A stretch of DNA of 64,000 bases from CAZKAP01 sp964552195. Lineage in GTDB: Bacteria > Bacteroidota > Bacteroidia > Flavobacteriales > Flavobacteriaceae. The stretch spans positions 1 to 64,000 of the forward strand of contig CAZKFM010000013.1 in assembly GCA_964552195.1 (NCBI GenBank), read 5' to 3'. The translations under genes were made by a program, and so were the position numbers. Shown piece after piece: positions 51,503 to 60,730 of the stretch (within the stretch, counting starts at the first letter, position 1; the number at the start of each line of letters is the position of its first letter). The notes under the pieces are model-generated. The model did not search any database, was not told the origin of the DNA, and saw nothing but the letters and a program-made list of their open reading frames with translations.

Positions 51503-51590
51503 AGAGAGGTGGCCGAGTGGTCGAAGGCGCACGCCTGGAAAGTGTGTATACACCAAAAGTGTATCGAGGGTTCGAATCCCTTCCTCTCTG
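51503..51590 (+). tRNA. tRNA-Ser (anticodon GGA)
   Basis: This is an 88-base cloverleaf. The acceptor stem pairs AGAGAGG (51503–51509) with CCTCTCT (51583–51589) plus a G discriminator. The D arm contains GGCCGAGTGG. The anticodon stem CACGC/GTGTG holds loop CTGGAAA with anticodon GGA at 51537–51539. A long variable arm follows, then the T arm GGTTCGAATCC. The long variable arm and G73 are serine tRNA identity features. CCA is not encoded. Confidence 0.95.
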
Positions 51591-51625
51591 CTAGTAGCGC
51601 GCCGTTCGCGGTTTATAATTTTTTA

Positions 51626-51633
51626 TATCTTTA
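51626..51633 (+). promoter_or_regulatory. Candidate −7 box (TATCTTTA) for the exbB operon
   Basis: This is a one-mismatch TAnnTTTG box in an AT-rich stretch after the tRNA, 36 bases upstream of the exbB ATG at 51669. It would drive the four-gene ExbB/ExbD unit. Confidence 0.35.
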
Positions 51634-51668
51634 ACTCGTTAACTAACTAAAATTTAAGTTTAATTCAG

Positions 51669-52400
51669 ATGAGAAAAATATTGTTTGGTCTGGCTACTGC
51701 CGGAGTGTATTTCGTAGGTACGGCTAGTGCCTCTGCAGCCCCCTTCCAGGAAGCGGCCGGCGAAGCTAAGAAGAGTTTTACTCAGGTTCTTAAGGAGCAG
51801 TTTATCGCTGGAGGCCCTGAATTCATGGGTATTGTATTGCTCTGTCTGATTCTGGGCCTGGCAGTGGCGATCGAAAGAATCATCTACCTGAACTTGTCTT
51901 CCACCAATACCAATAAACTTAAGGCTGCCGTAGAGGAGGCTTTGAGCTCCGGAGGAGTTGAAGCTGCTAAGGAGGTTTGCCGAAACACTAAAGGCCCCGT
52001 TGCTTCCATTTTCTATCAAGGTCTGGATCGCGCCTCAGAAGGTGTTGATTCTGCCGAGAAGGCCGTAGTCGCTTACGGAGGGGTACAAATGGGACAGTTG
52101 GAAAAGAATGTATCCTGGCTTTCTCTCTTTATTGCCATTGCTCCCATGCTTGGATTCATGGGTACGGTAATTGGTATGATCCAGGCCTTCCAGAAGATTG
52201 CTGCCGTGGGTAACCTGAGTGCCTCTCTGATTGCCGGGGATATACAGGTGGCCCTGTTGACTACGGTATTCGGTCTGATTACAGCGATCATCCTTCAAAT
52301 TTTCTATAACTACATCATTGCTAAGATCGACAGCATCGTAAACGACATGGAAGACTCTTCCATCGCCCTTATCGATATGCTGGCCGCTTACAAGAAATAA
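51669..52400 (+). CDS. exbB: MotA/TolQ/ExbB proton channel family protein
   Basis: This is a 243-residue inner-membrane protein. The first ~24 residues (MRKILFGLATAGVYFVGTASASA) look like a signal peptide or extra helix, followed by helices at about 52–73 (FMGIVLLCLILGLAVAIERI), 147–170 (SWLSLFIAIAPMLGFMGTVIGMI) and 190–220. APMLGFMGTVIGMIQAF is the family signature. With ExbD it forms the proton-driven motor that energises TonB-dependent transport. Four genes (51669–53979) follow closely on the same strand. Confidence 0.93.
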   Translation: MRKILFGLATAGVYFVGTASASAAPFQEAAGEAKKSFTQVLKEQFIAGGPEFMGIVLLCLILGLAVAIERIIYLNLSSTNTNKLKAAVEEALSSGGVEAAKEVCRNTKGPVASIFYQGLDRASEGVDSAEKAVVAYGGVQMGQLEKNVSWLSLFIAIAPMLGFMGTVIGMIQAFQKIAAVGNLSASLIAGDIQVALLTTVFGLITAIILQIFYNYIIAKIDSIVNDMEDSSIALIDMLAAYKK

Positions 52401-52415
52401 TAAAGACAGCCCAAT

Positions 52416-52856
52416 ATGTATAGGATAATTAAAATAGCTCTGATCTTAGTGGGTGTACTGTCCTTCATTTTATGGACCCAGTTGCCCAGTGGAGACGATC
52501 CTGCGGCTGTCGAGAGCGGTTCCCTGACCCTAATGTTCACCCTGATGTACATCCTTCTGGCCGTTGCCGCGGTCATGGCGGTACTCTTTGGTGTTCGCAA
52601 GCTTATCAGTACTCCCGGAGGACTAAAGCGTGCAGTGATTAGTGTAGGAACGCTCGCGGTAATTGCCGTTATAGGATACGCCCTTGCGGGCGAAGAAGCT
52701 GCAGTGGTTGAGGCAGTCGGACAGCGTAACATTACGGTTACCGAAGGCACGGTAAAGAATATCGGCATGCTGCTGAACGTATTTTTCGGCATGCTGTTCC
52801 TGGCCATAGCTTCCATGACTGTTCTGCCTGCACTGCTGAAACTAACCAGAAGATAA
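52416..52856 (+). CDS. Conserved-type membrane protein in the ExbB/ExbD operon
   Basis: This 146-residue protein has four predicted helices: about 5–22 (IKIALILVGVLSFILW), 37–61 (LMFTLMYILLAVAAVMAVLF), 72–90 (RAVISVGTLAVIAVIGYAL) and 116–140 (GMLLNVFFGMLFLAIASMTVL). No catalytic motif is visible. It sits 15 bases after exbB and 10 before exbD, so it is probably an accessory subunit of the complex; this is inferred from position only. Confidence 0.8.
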   Translation: MYRIIKIALILVGVLSFILWTQLPSGDDPAAVESGSLTLMFTLMYILLAVAAVMAVLFGVRKLISTPGGLKRAVISVGTLAVIAVIGYALAGEEAAVVEAVGQRNITVTEGTVKNIGMLLNVFFGMLFLAIASMTVLPALLKLTRR

Positions 52857-52866
52857 AGACAGTATC

Positions 52867-53493
52867 ATGCCAAGAAGAAAAGGTGCACCGGAAGTGAATG
52901 CGGGTTCGATGGCGGATATTGCCTTCCTACTCCTCATTTTCTTCCTGGTAACAACAACGATAGAAACCGATTCGGGACTGGATCGGATGTTACCACCAAT
53001 AGAGCCGCCCGAAAACCAACAGGATGTTGTGATCAAGCAGAAGAACATCTTTACGGTGAGTCTGAATAAGCGCGGGCAGTTGCTGGTCGAGGAAAACCTG
53101 ATGGACATAGCCGATCTGAGAGAGGCGGCTATAGCATTCCTGGACAACGGGGGGGCTCCGTCCGGGACTTCCGAATACTGCTCGTATTGCAAGGGAAGCC
53201 GAGATCCGAATTCTTCGGATAATCCCGAAAAGGCGATTATTTCCCTGAAGAACGACAGGGAAACCAAATACTCTATTTACGTAACGGTACAAAATGAGCT
53301 CGTGGCCGCGTATAACCACCTCAGAAACCGGGAGGCGCAGCGTCTCTACGGAAGGGATTTCACGGAGATGGACGAGTTGTACTCGAATCCCGAGACGCCC
53401 AAGGTAGTGCGGGACGACCTCAAGGATAAAGTGAAGCGGATACAGGACTTGTTCCCGCAGAAGCTTTCGGAAGCAGAAACCAAATCGAATTAA
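52867..53493 (+). CDS. ExbD/TolR-family biopolymer transport protein
   Basis: This 208-residue protein has an N-terminal cytoplasmic tip (MPRRKGAPEVNAGSMADIAF) and one helix (LLLIFFLVTTTIETDSG) carrying the functional aspartate in SMADIAF, the proton-relay residue of ExbD/TolR. The periplasmic domain is longer than usual and contains a cysteine pair (EYCSYCKGS). It is the first of two ExbD paralogs in the operon; two ExbD-type subunits per ExbB is common in Bacteroidota. Confidence 0.93.
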   Translation: MPRRKGAPEVNAGSMADIAFLLLIFFLVTTTIETDSGLDRMLPPIEPPENQQDVVIKQKNIFTVSLNKRGQLLVEENLMDIADLREAAIAFLDNGGAPSGTSEYCSYCKGSRDPNSSDNPEKAIISLKNDRETKYSIYVTVQNELVAAYNHLRNREAQRLYGRDFTEMDELYSNPETPKVVRDDLKDKVKRIQDLFPQKLSEAETKSN

Positions 53494-53496
53494 ATC

Positions 53497-53979
53497 ATGT
53501 CGAAGTTTGCAAAGAAAAAAGAAGGGGACACCCCGGCAGTATCGACGGCCTCGCTGCCCGATATTGTGTTTATGCTGCTGTTCTTCTTCATGACGGTGAC
53601 CACCATGAAAGACAGTTCGATCATGGTAAACAATACGCTTCCTCAGGCATCGGAGATCAAGAAGCTGGAGAAGAAGGACCTCGTCATTACGATCTATGTG
53701 GGTGCACCTACGGACCAGTATGCCGACCAATTCGGTACGGAGGCTCGTATTCAGCTAAACGATAAGTTTGCCAGCGTGGAAGATGTAGGCCCCTTTATCC
53801 TGGCCGAGCGCGCCACACGGGATGAAGCCCTGCAGAACAAGATCTCGGTTTCCCTCAAGGTCGACCGGGATGCGAACATGGGATTGGTATCCGACATTAA
53901 GCAGGAAATGCGTAAGGTAAATGCCCTTAAGATCAATTACACGACTTCGGAAGGAGATGCCATGATGAACCTCAGGTAA
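53497..53979 (+). CDS. ExbD/TolR-family biopolymer transport protein (second copy)
   Basis: This 160-residue ExbD paralog has an N-terminal SKFAKKKEGDTPAVSTASLPDIVFMLLFFFMTVTTM; its single helix holds the key aspartate in SLPDIVF. The periplasmic domain follows (LVITIYVGAP…SLKVDRDANMGLVSDIKQEM). It begins three bases after the first exbD and ends the operon; a strong terminator follows at 54006–54034. Confidence 0.93.
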   Translation: MSKFAKKKEGDTPAVSTASLPDIVFMLLFFFMTVTTMKDSSIMVNNTLPQASEIKKLEKKDLVITIYVGAPTDQYADQFGTEARIQLNDKFASVEDVGPFILAERATRDEALQNKISVSLKVDRDANMGLVSDIKQEMRKVNALKINYTTSEGDAMMNLR

Positions 53980-54005
53980 ACCATACGCAGTTCGAACATA
54001 CACAG

Positions 54006-54034
54006 ACGCCTCCTTTAGTAGGAGGCGTTTTTTA
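54006..54034 (+). terminator. Rho-independent terminator of the exbB/exbD operon
   Basis: An eight-base perfect stem, ACGCCTCC (54006–54013) with GGAGGCGT (54021–54028), encloses a seven-base loop and is followed by a run of T. It lies 27 bases after the exbD stop. Confidence 0.9.
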
Positions 54035-54041
54035 TTGTGCT

Positions 54042-54049
54042 ATTTTTGT
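54042..54049 (+). promoter_or_regulatory. Bacteroidota −7 box (TATTTTTG) for the OM barrel gene
   Basis: This is an exact TAnnTTTG match between the operon terminator and the ATG at 54053, with only three bases between box and ATG. Either the message is leaderless or translation starts at the next ATG (54068). Confidence 0.5.
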
Positions 54050-54052
54050 CGA

Positions 54053-54718
54053 ATGAGGTGTTTCCTGATGGGCTTGTGTTTGTTGTTGGCATGTACTCTG
54101 CATGCTCAGAAATCCGATGACTTCTTCCTAGAGGATTTATTCTACACCGGTGTTACATACAATGTGCTGACCAACAAGCCCGGAGATGTGATACAGCGGA
54201 GTCTGTCCTACACTATAAATGCAGGGGCGTTTCGGGAATGGGCGTTAACATCGAATCGCAAGCTTTCTGTTGCCCAGGGCGTTGGCTATTCCCTGTCGGC
54301 ATACTACTCAAACATAGGGGCAGAGCAGTCGGGTAACCAGATCACCTACCGCATATTGGATAACAGTGAGTATCGCCGGAGTAAGATCGGTGCGCATGCC
54401 GTTGAATTCCCATTTGAGATCCGGTTTCGCGGAACCAGTCCTGAGAACTACCGATTCTGGAGGTTCCACGCGGGAATTACATACAGTTATGTGTTCGACA
54501 GCCACTGGGTGCGAGTAGACGATGATGGACGTAGCCGTATCCGAAACACGGATATGAGGAAATCCCAGTGGGGTCTGACGAGTTCGATAGGCTATAACAC
54601 CTTTAATTTTCGCCTGTATTACGGACTTACCCCCTTGCTCAACGATGATCCGAGGATCAATGGTGAACCGGTCGCCCTGCGTAATTTCGGCATCGGAATC
54701 TACTTTTACATACTCTAG
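54053..54718 (+). CDS. Small outer-membrane beta-barrel protein (PorT-like)
   Basis: This is a 221-residue exported protein. The signal peptide MRCFLMGLCLLLACTLHAQ is followed by a beta-rich body with aromatic-terminated strands (DLFYTGVTYNVLTN, RKLSVAQGVGYSLSAYYSNIG, FRFHAGITYSYVFDSHWVRV) and a terminal aromatic residue stretch (FGIGIYFYIL). It fits the small porin/PorT-like outer-membrane barrel group of Bacteroidota. Whether it is the T9SS component PorT cannot be decided from sequence alone. It converges on the PAP2-like gene with seven bases between them. Confidence 0.7.
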   Translation: MRCFLMGLCLLLACTLHAQKSDDFFLEDLFYTGVTYNVLTNKPGDVIQRSLSYTINAGAFREWALTSNRKLSVAQGVGYSLSAYYSNIGAEQSGNQITYRILDNSEYRRSKIGAHAVEFPFEIRFRGTSPENYRFWRFHAGITYSYVFDSHWVRVDDDGRSRIRNTDMRKSQWGLTSSIGYNTFNFRLYYGLTPLLNDDPRINGEPVALRNFGIGIYFYIL

Positions 54719-54725
54719 AGAAAAA

Positions 54726-55334
54726 TCAAAGCCAGTATTTTAGCGTAAAGAGCTGCGAAAATACGCCCAACAACATACCGGTAGTTACTTCCCATCGGGT
54801 ATGTGCCCGTAGGTATAGCCTTGCTGTTCCTACCAGGCCACAAATCACCGACCAAAGCGCTATGGTAAGGGTAATGTTTTGTTCGTAGTGGATGCCCAAA
54901 GCAATCAGGTACATCCATATACTACCCAGACTGGTCATGTGCAGGCTAATCTTGAACTGCAGGGGTATAAGTACGAGTGCGGCCAGTGAACTTCCGATCA
55001 GGCCGACGAAGAAGTAGATCAGGGTCCGATATTCCTGGGTGGGTAGCATTTGATATACCAGTATACTGAGCAGCACAACGTGAATCAACAGGGGATAGAT
55101 ACGCTCGTTCAATGTAGCCGAAATCGGTGAAGAGATTACTCCGATCTGAAACAGCAGCGCAAAGGCCAGTAGCGGGAGTACCAGGGTGAGCACCATCAGG
55201 GGAAGGACGAGTTCTTCGAGTCCCGGACTGGTCGTCCGGTAGGGACCGACTACAAAACAGGCGAGTGCTGCGAGCAGGGGGGTGAATAGCGGATGGAAAA
55301 TGTATGTTGCCGCAGTGAAAATGAAACGGGCCAT
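54726..55334 (-). CDS. PAP2-like membrane phosphatase-family protein
   Basis: This 202-residue protein has about six hydrophobic helices. The tail region contains KISLHMTSLGSI and ARLYLRAHTRWEVTTGMLLGV, resembling the PSGH and SRxxxxxHxxxD motifs of PAP2 phosphatases, though the final aspartate position holds glutamate. It may act on lipid pyrophosphates or be a non-catalytic relative. Its start overlaps the end of rpoN by one base, so the two are probably co-transcribed. Confidence 0.75.
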   Translation of the reverse strand: MARFIFTAATYIFHPLFTPLLAALACFVVGPYRTTSPGLEELVLPLMVLTLVLPLLAFALLFQIGVISSPISATLNERIYPLLIHVVLLSILVYQMLPTQEYRTLIYFFVGLIGSSLAALVLIPLQFKISLHMTSLGSIWMYLIALGIHYEQNITLTIALWSVICGLVGTARLYLRAHTRWEVTTGMLLGVFSQLFTLKYWL

Positions 55335-56785
55335 CAGATCTGCTTTCGTAATCGGGCGACTGGGATGTTCAGTTGTTCCCGGTATTTAGCTACTGTACGA
55401 CGAGCAATGGGGTATCCCTGTTCCTTGAGTATGCCTGCTAGTTTTTCATCGGTCAGGGGCTTCCTCTTGTCTTCTTCTCCAATGACGGTTTCCAGAATTT
55501 TCTTGATCTCCCGCGTGGATACGTCCTCACCCTGTACATTTTTCACCGACTCGGAGAAAAGCTCCTTGATCAGCTTGGTTCCGTATGGGGTGTCCACATA
55601 TTTGCTGTTGGCTACGCGGGATACGGTGGACACGTCCATGCCTATAGTGTCGGCTATGTCTTTGAGGATCATAGGACGCAATTTGCGTTCATCCCCCGTA
55701 AGGAAGTATTCCTTCTGGAACTCCATTATGGTGCTCATCGTGACAAACAGGGTCTGCTGCCGCTGCTTGATGGCATCGATAAACCACTTGGCGGCATCCA
55801 GTTTTTGCTTGATGAACATCACAGTTTCCTTCTGGGATTTCGAGCGGTTCCTGGCATTTTTATAGCCTTCAAGCATGTGGGTATAGGACTTCGATACGTG
55901 CAGCTCCGGTGCATTTCGGCTGTTGAGGGTAAGCTCGAGTTCCCCATCCACGATGCGAATGGTAAAGTCGGGTACGATGTGTTCGATTACCCGGGTGTTT
56001 CCCGAATACGATCCGCCAGGTTTGGGGTTGAGGCGCTCGATTTCCGACATGGCCTCCCTGAGCTGATCTTCATTCAGCTGGAATTTATGGGTCAGGCGGT
56101 CGTAGTGCTTCTTGGAGAAAGCTTCGAAGGACTGCTCCAGGATATCGATGGCGAGTCTGACCGATTCCGTTTGCGGTTTACGCCGGAGCTGCAGGATCAG
56201 ACATTCCTGAAGAGAGCGAGCTCCTACGCCCGGCGGATCCAGGTCCTGTACCTTATGCAAAACCTTCTCCACGACCTCATTCTCCACGAAGATGCTCTGT
56301 GAAAAAGCCAGATCGTCTGTGATTTCCTCTATGGGACGGCGGATGTAGCCACTTTCGTCTATGCTCCCCACCAGGAACTCGGCGATCCCCCATTCGGTAT
56401 CGTCCAGGGTAAAGGTGTAGAGCTGATTCATCAGGTATTGGGTGAAAGTCGTACCCGATGCGTAGGGAATACTCTTCTCGTCCTGGTCGGGGGAGTAATT
56501 GGAGGAGTGTGTTCGGTAGTCGGGGATTTCGTCGTCGCTCAGGTACTCGTCTATGTTGATATCGTCTGTGGCTATGGATTCGCTTCCCTCGTCCGACTCA
56601 TATTCCGATTCATAGGACAACTCTTCATTTTCGGCCTTGCCGCTCTCCAGGGCTGGGTTTTCCTCAATTTCCTGTTTTAAGCGCTGCTCAAACGCCTGGG
56701 TGGGCAGCTGGATCAGCTTCATGAGCTGTATCTGCTGCGGCGACAGTTTTTGAGAGAGTTTGAACTGTAAATTCTGCTTGAGCAT
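55334..56785 (-). CDS. rpoN: RNA polymerase sigma-54 factor
   Basis: This 483-residue protein carries the sigma-54 regions in order: N-terminal glutamine-rich activator-interacting region (LKQNLQFKLSQKLSPQQIQLMKLIQLP), a long acidic region II (residues ~50–115, rich in Glu, Asp and Ser), the core-binding domain (DPPGVGARSLQECLILQL), the helix-turn-helix (IADTIGMDVSTVSRVANSKYV) and the RpoN box ARRTVAKYRE at residues 461–470. It directs activator-dependent transcription of −24/−12 promoters. Confidence 0.96.
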   Translation of the reverse strand: MLKQNLQFKLSQKLSPQQIQLMKLIQLPTQAFEQRLKQEIEENPALESGKAENEELSYESEYESDEGSESIATDDINIDEYLSDDEIPDYRTHSSNYSPDQDEKSIPYASGTTFTQYLMNQLYTFTLDDTEWGIAEFLVGSIDESGYIRRPIEEITDDLAFSQSIFVENEVVEKVLHKVQDLDPPGVGARSLQECLILQLRRKPQTESVRLAIDILEQSFEAFSKKHYDRLTHKFQLNEDQLREAMSEIERLNPKPGGSYSGNTRVIEHIVPDFTIRIVDGELELTLNSRNAPELHVSKSYTHMLEGYKNARNRSKSQKETVMFIKQKLDAAKWFIDAIKQRQQTLFVTMSTIMEFQKEYFLTGDERKLRPMILKDIADTIGMDVSTVSRVANSKYVDTPYGTKLIKELFSESVKNVQGEDVSTREIKKILETVIGEEDKRKPLTDEKLAGILKEQGYPIARRTVAKYREQLNIPVARLRKQI

Positions 56786-56804
56786 TGCGAAAGGTTAACC
56801 CTTA

Positions 56805-56812
56805 TAAATTTA
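56805..56812 (-). promoter_or_regulatory. Candidate −7 box (TAAATTTA) for rpoN
   Basis: This is a palindromic one-mismatch TAnnTTTG box in the 59-base gap between asnS and rpoN, 19 bases upstream of the rpoN ATG at 56785. rpoN may also be read through from asnS. Confidence 0.3.
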
Positions 56813-56844
56813 TCGAATCCTTTCGAAAGCCCTTTCGTGTCCTG

Positions 56845-58281
56845 CTAAAAAGAAGCATTTTGCGGAGTACGGGGGAATGGGATTACGTCCCGTATGTTGT
56901 TCATGCCCGTGGTAAACAGCACCAGCCGTTCGAAACCGAGTCCAAATCCACTATGCACGGCCGTTCCGTATTTGCGCAGGTCGAGGTACCACCAGAGTTC
57001 CTCCTGGTCTATTCCCATGTCATCGATTTTCCGCTCTAGCACCTCGAGGCGCTCTTCCCTTTGCGATCCCCCTATGATTTCACCGATGCCGGGGAATAGC
57101 ACGTCCATGGCACGTACGGTCTTCTGGTCGTCGTTCAGCCGCATGTAGAACGCCTTGATTTTCGCAGGGTAATCGAAAAGGATCACCGGGGATTTGAAGT
57201 GTTTCTCCACCAGGTAGCGTTCGTGTTCGCTTTGCAGGTCCACGCCCCATTCATCCACGGGATATTCAAATTTCTTTTTCTTGTTGGGCTTACTGTTTCT
57301 GAGTATGTCAATGGCTTCAGTGTAGGTGAGCCGGACAAAGGGGTTATCGATCACAAACCGGAGCTTGTCGCGCAGGGGCATGGGGCTTCTTTGATCCTGT
57401 GGCTTGGACTTCTCCTCGTCCAGCAGCCGCGTTTCGAGAAACTCGAGGTCTTCGCTACAGTAATCAAGTACGTAATTCAGCACGAACTTGATGAAGGATT
57501 CGGCCAGGTCCATATTCATGTTCAGGTCGTAGAATGCCATCTCCGGTTCGATCATCCAGAATTCGGCCAGGTGGCGAGAGGTATTCGAATTCTCGGCACG
57601 GAAGGTGGGCCCAAAAGTATAGACCTTCCCTAGGCCCATGGCATAGGCTTCGGCCTCGAGTTGACCCGATACGGTCAAATTCGTCTCCTTGCCAAAAAAG
57701 TCCTGTTTGAAGTCCACCTGACCTTCTTCGGTTAGTGGAGGGTTCTTAGGGTCCAGCGTAGTAACCCGGAACATGTCACCCGCACCTTCGGCATCGGATC
57801 CTGTGATGATCGGCGTATGCATGTAGAAGAAGCCTTCTTTTACGAAGTAGGTGTGAATAGCATATGCCAGAGCGGACTTTATTCTCATGACCGCGGCAAA
57901 GGTGTTGGTACGTACTCGGAGGTGGGCCTTTTCCCGAAGGAATTCCAGGCTGTGTTTCTTGGGTTGGATCGGATACTCTTCGGGGTGGGCTTCTCCGTGT
58001 ACCTCCAGTGACTTTACCTGTATCTCCACCTGCTGTCCCCGTCCCTGGCTCTCCACCAGCAGGCCGGTAATCCGAAGGGCGGCTCCGGTGCTGATCTTCT
58101 TTAGCAGGTTTTCGTCCAGCTCTTCAAAGTCTACCACACATTGTATGGTGGCCAGACTGCTACCATCGTTCAGCGCAATGAAGCGGTTACTGCGAAACGT
58201 TCTTACCCATCCCTCCACCTGAACATCACGGTTCAGATCCTTGCTATGGAGTAATTCCTTTATAGGCGTCGTCTTCATCAT
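56845..58281 (-). CDS. asnS: Asparaginyl-tRNA synthetase
   Basis: This 478-residue class II aminoacyl-tRNA synthetase has an N-terminal OB-fold anticodon-binding domain (DVQVEGWVRTFRSNRFIALNDGS), class II motif 2 (FGPTFRAENSNTSRHLAEFWMIEPE) and motif 3 (HSGFGLGFERLVLFTTGMNNIRDVIPFPR). It charges tRNA-Asn. The gene follows the MMPL transporter by 12 bases and probably shares its transcript. Confidence 0.96.
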   Translation of the reverse strand: MMKTTPIKELLHSKDLNRDVQVEGWVRTFRSNRFIALNDGSSLATIQCVVDFEELDENLLKKISTGAALRITGLLVESQGRGQQVEIQVKSLEVHGEAHPEEYPIQPKKHSLEFLREKAHLRVRTNTFAAVMRIKSALAYAIHTYFVKEGFFYMHTPIITGSDAEGAGDMFRVTTLDPKNPPLTEEGQVDFKQDFFGKETNLTVSGQLEAEAYAMGLGKVYTFGPTFRAENSNTSRHLAEFWMIEPEMAFYDLNMNMDLAESFIKFVLNYVLDYCSEDLEFLETRLLDEEKSKPQDQRSPMPLRDKLRFVIDNPFVRLTYTEAIDILRNSKPNKKKKFEYPVDEWGVDLQSEHERYLVEKHFKSPVILFDYPAKIKAFYMRLNDDQKTVRAMDVLFPGIGEIIGGSQREERLEVLERKIDDMGIDQEELWWYLDLRKYGTAVHSGFGLGFERLVLFTTGMNNIRDVIPFPRTPQNASF

Positions 58282-58293
58282 CGTCAGGAAGGT

Positions 58294-60711
58294 TTAGCTA
58301 TCGGAATCCGTTTCGTTTTCGTCGGATTCTGCAAGTATGTCAATATGAGGTTCTTTAAATGTCTTTCTATTGGTTACGGCTTCTTCAAAGGTCAACAGCA
58401 GAGAGGGAAGCAGGACCAGGTTGGACAGCATGGCAAATAGTAACGTTGCCGATACCAATGCGCCCAGAGCCACCGTTCCGCCGAAACTGGAGATCGTAAA
58501 CACCGAGAAGCCAAAAAACAGGACCACCGAGGTATAGAACATGCTGATGCCCGTTTCCCTCAGCGCCGAATAGACCGACTTCCGGATGTGCCAGTTATTG
58601 GTGGCAAGCTCCTGTCGGTATTTCGCCAGGAAGTGAATGGTGTCGTCCACCGAGATGCCGAAAGCGATGCTGAAGACCAGTATGGTTGACGGCTTGATCG
58701 GTATGGACAGGAAGCCCATGAGTCCGGCTGTGATCAGCAAGGGAAGCAGATTGGGAATCAGGGAGATCAGGATCATTCGCGCCGATCGGAACAAATAGGC
58801 CATGAATACACTGATCAGCACCACGGCCAGGGCCAGGGAGATCACCAGGTTTTTTACCAGGTACTTGGTCCCTTTAAGGAATAGCATGGCTTTACCCGTC
58901 ATATATACCCGGTAACGCTCTTCGGGGAAAACTTCACTGATGAGTGTTAGCAGGTCGCGTTCGATCTCCTCCATGCGATCGGTTTTTACATCGCGCATGA
59001 AGGTCGTGATCCGTGCGATCTGTCCCGTACTGTCCACCAGGTTGATCAGCAATGTACTGTCTCCTTTACTTCGATTCGCCGCAGCCATGATGGAAGAGTT
59101 CACCTGGGAAGATGGCAGGCGGTACTGATTGGGCAGCCCTCCGAAAAACGCCTGGTTGGAATACTTGATCACGTTCACGATCGAGAACGGGGTCGAAAGT
59201 TCGGGCGTCTTGGCTATGCTGTCACTGAGGCGATTTATCTTTTTCAGGGCTGAGGGCTTGTACATACTGCGTTTTCGCGTAGTATCCATCACAACGACCT
59301 CAACCGGCATGATGCCGTTGAATTCTTCCTCAAAGAATACTATGTCCTCGTAAAATTGGGTGTCTTTGGGCAGGTCTTCGATCCGGCTTCCCGTGATCTT
59401 CATCTGGAAAATGCCAATTATACCCAGGATCAGTACAACCAGGGCGGTGAGGTACACCGCGGGCCGAAAATCCCTAACCAGGCCTTCCATCCAGGCGACG
59501 AATTTCCCGATCCACTTGCGATTCAGGTGCTCGAGATGCTTGTCCTTGGGCAAAGGCATGAAGCTGTAGATAATCGGTATAATCAGCAGTGACAGCATGA
59601 ATATGGAAAGAATATTTATCGATGCGACTATACCGAATTCTTTAAGCAGATCGCTGTCGAGTATGATAAACGTCGCAAACCCTGAAGCCGTGGTTACATT
59701 GGTCATCAAAGTGGCATTACCGACTTTGACAATCACCCGCTGAAGAGATAGGGCCTGATTCCCGTGCTTCTTAACCTCATGCTGGTATTTGTTGATCAGG
59801 AAGATGCAGTTGGGAATACCGATAACAATAATCAGCGGGGGTATGAGTGCTGTGAGTATGGTAATCTCGAAGCGGAACAGGCCGATAATACCGAAGGACC
59901 ACATGACTCCGATGATCACCACACACATCGAGATGAATGTGGCACGGAAACTCCGGAAAAACAGGTAGAAAATGAATGAGGTGATCAACAGGGCAGCGAG
60001 TACGAACTTGCCAATCTCGCTGGTGAGGAGCTTACTGTTCCACGTGCGCACATAGGGCATGCCGGAGATCTTGACGTCCATGCCCGTCTCTTTTTCGAAA
60101 GAAGCGATGGTGGGTTCCAGCTCATTCAATATAAACTGATTCCGCACGTCTGTATTCAGCAAATCCTTGTCCAGATAGGCTACCATGCGGACGCTCTGAG
60201 TTTCCCGGTTGAAAATCAGGTCCTCGTAAAATGGGAGCCGGCTGAACAGGTAGGTGCGCAGGCTATCCGCTTCGCCCTGACTGCTAATGGGACCCGTGAG
60301 GAGGGGATCCAGCCGGAATTCATAAGGATCACTTTCTTCTTCCCTGAACCGCTTGAGCTCCTGCAGGTTTGCCGTGGAAACTGCCGTTACCACATCGGAG
60401 AAGCTCTCTATGCGGCGGCAGAGGTTATTCCATTCATTGAACATGTCCTGTTCGAAGAGCAGGCTGTCCTGTATGCCCAGCACAATAGCATTATCTTCCT
60501 CACCGAAGAGCTCTACGAATTGGTTGTACTTGACAATTTCAGGATGATCGGCCGGAAGTACGCTGATTTCGGTATTGGAAACTTCCAGGTGCCTCCACTG
60601 AAAAGCCAGGGCGATGGTTATCAGCAGGAGTCCAGAAAGTAGGGCAATGGGATTGCGCAAAATGATGCGGGCTACAGTGCCCCAAAACCCCTGCAGAAAC
60701 TCTTTTAGCAT
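58294..60711 (-). CDS. MMPL/RND-family membrane transporter
   Basis: This 805-residue protein has two repeats, each a large extracytoplasmic loop between helix 1 and a six-helix bundle, about 12 helices in total. The N-terminal half includes FLINKYQHEVKKHGNQALSL, the C-terminal half SIAFGISVDDTIHFLAKYRQ. The GxxxDD motif in the second half (FGISVDDT) is the proton-relay signature of MMPL and hopanoid-type RND carriers. These move lipids or hydrophobic compounds; the substrate is unknown. A periplasmic adaptor or outer-membrane channel gene is not adjacent. Confidence 0.92.
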   Translation of the reverse strand: MLKEFLQGFWGTVARIILRNPIALLSGLLLITIALAFQWRHLEVSNTEISVLPADHPEIVKYNQFVELFGEEDNAIVLGIQDSLLFEQDMFNEWNNLCRRIESFSDVVTAVSTANLQELKRFREEESDPYEFRLDPLLTGPISSQGEADSLRTYLFSRLPFYEDLIFNRETQSVRMVAYLDKDLLNTDVRNQFILNELEPTIASFEKETGMDVKISGMPYVRTWNSKLLTSEIGKFVLAALLITSFIFYLFFRSFRATFISMCVVIIGVMWSFGIIGLFRFEITILTALIPPLIIVIGIPNCIFLINKYQHEVKKHGNQALSLQRVIVKVGNATLMTNVTTASGFATFIILDSDLLKEFGIVASINILSIFMLSLLIIPIIYSFMPLPKDKHLEHLNRKWIGKFVAWMEGLVRDFRPAVYLTALVVLILGIIGIFQMKITGSRIEDLPKDTQFYEDIVFFEEEFNGIMPVEVVVMDTTRKRSMYKPSALKKINRLSDSIAKTPELSTPFSIVNVIKYSNQAFFGGLPNQYRLPSSQVNSSIMAAANRSKGDSTLLINLVDSTGQIARITTFMRDVKTDRMEEIERDLLTLISEVFPEERYRVYMTGKAMLFLKGTKYLVKNLVISLALAVVLISVFMAYLFRSARMILISLIPNLLPLLITAGLMGFLSIPIKPSTILVFSIAFGISVDDTIHFLAKYRQELATNNWHIRKSVYSALRETGISMFYTSVVLFFGFSVFTISSFGGTVALGALVSATLLFAMLSNLVLLPSLLLTFEEAVTNRKTFKEPHIDILAESDENETDSDS

Positions 60712-60730
60712 TGCCTTTTTCTCCGGTTGG

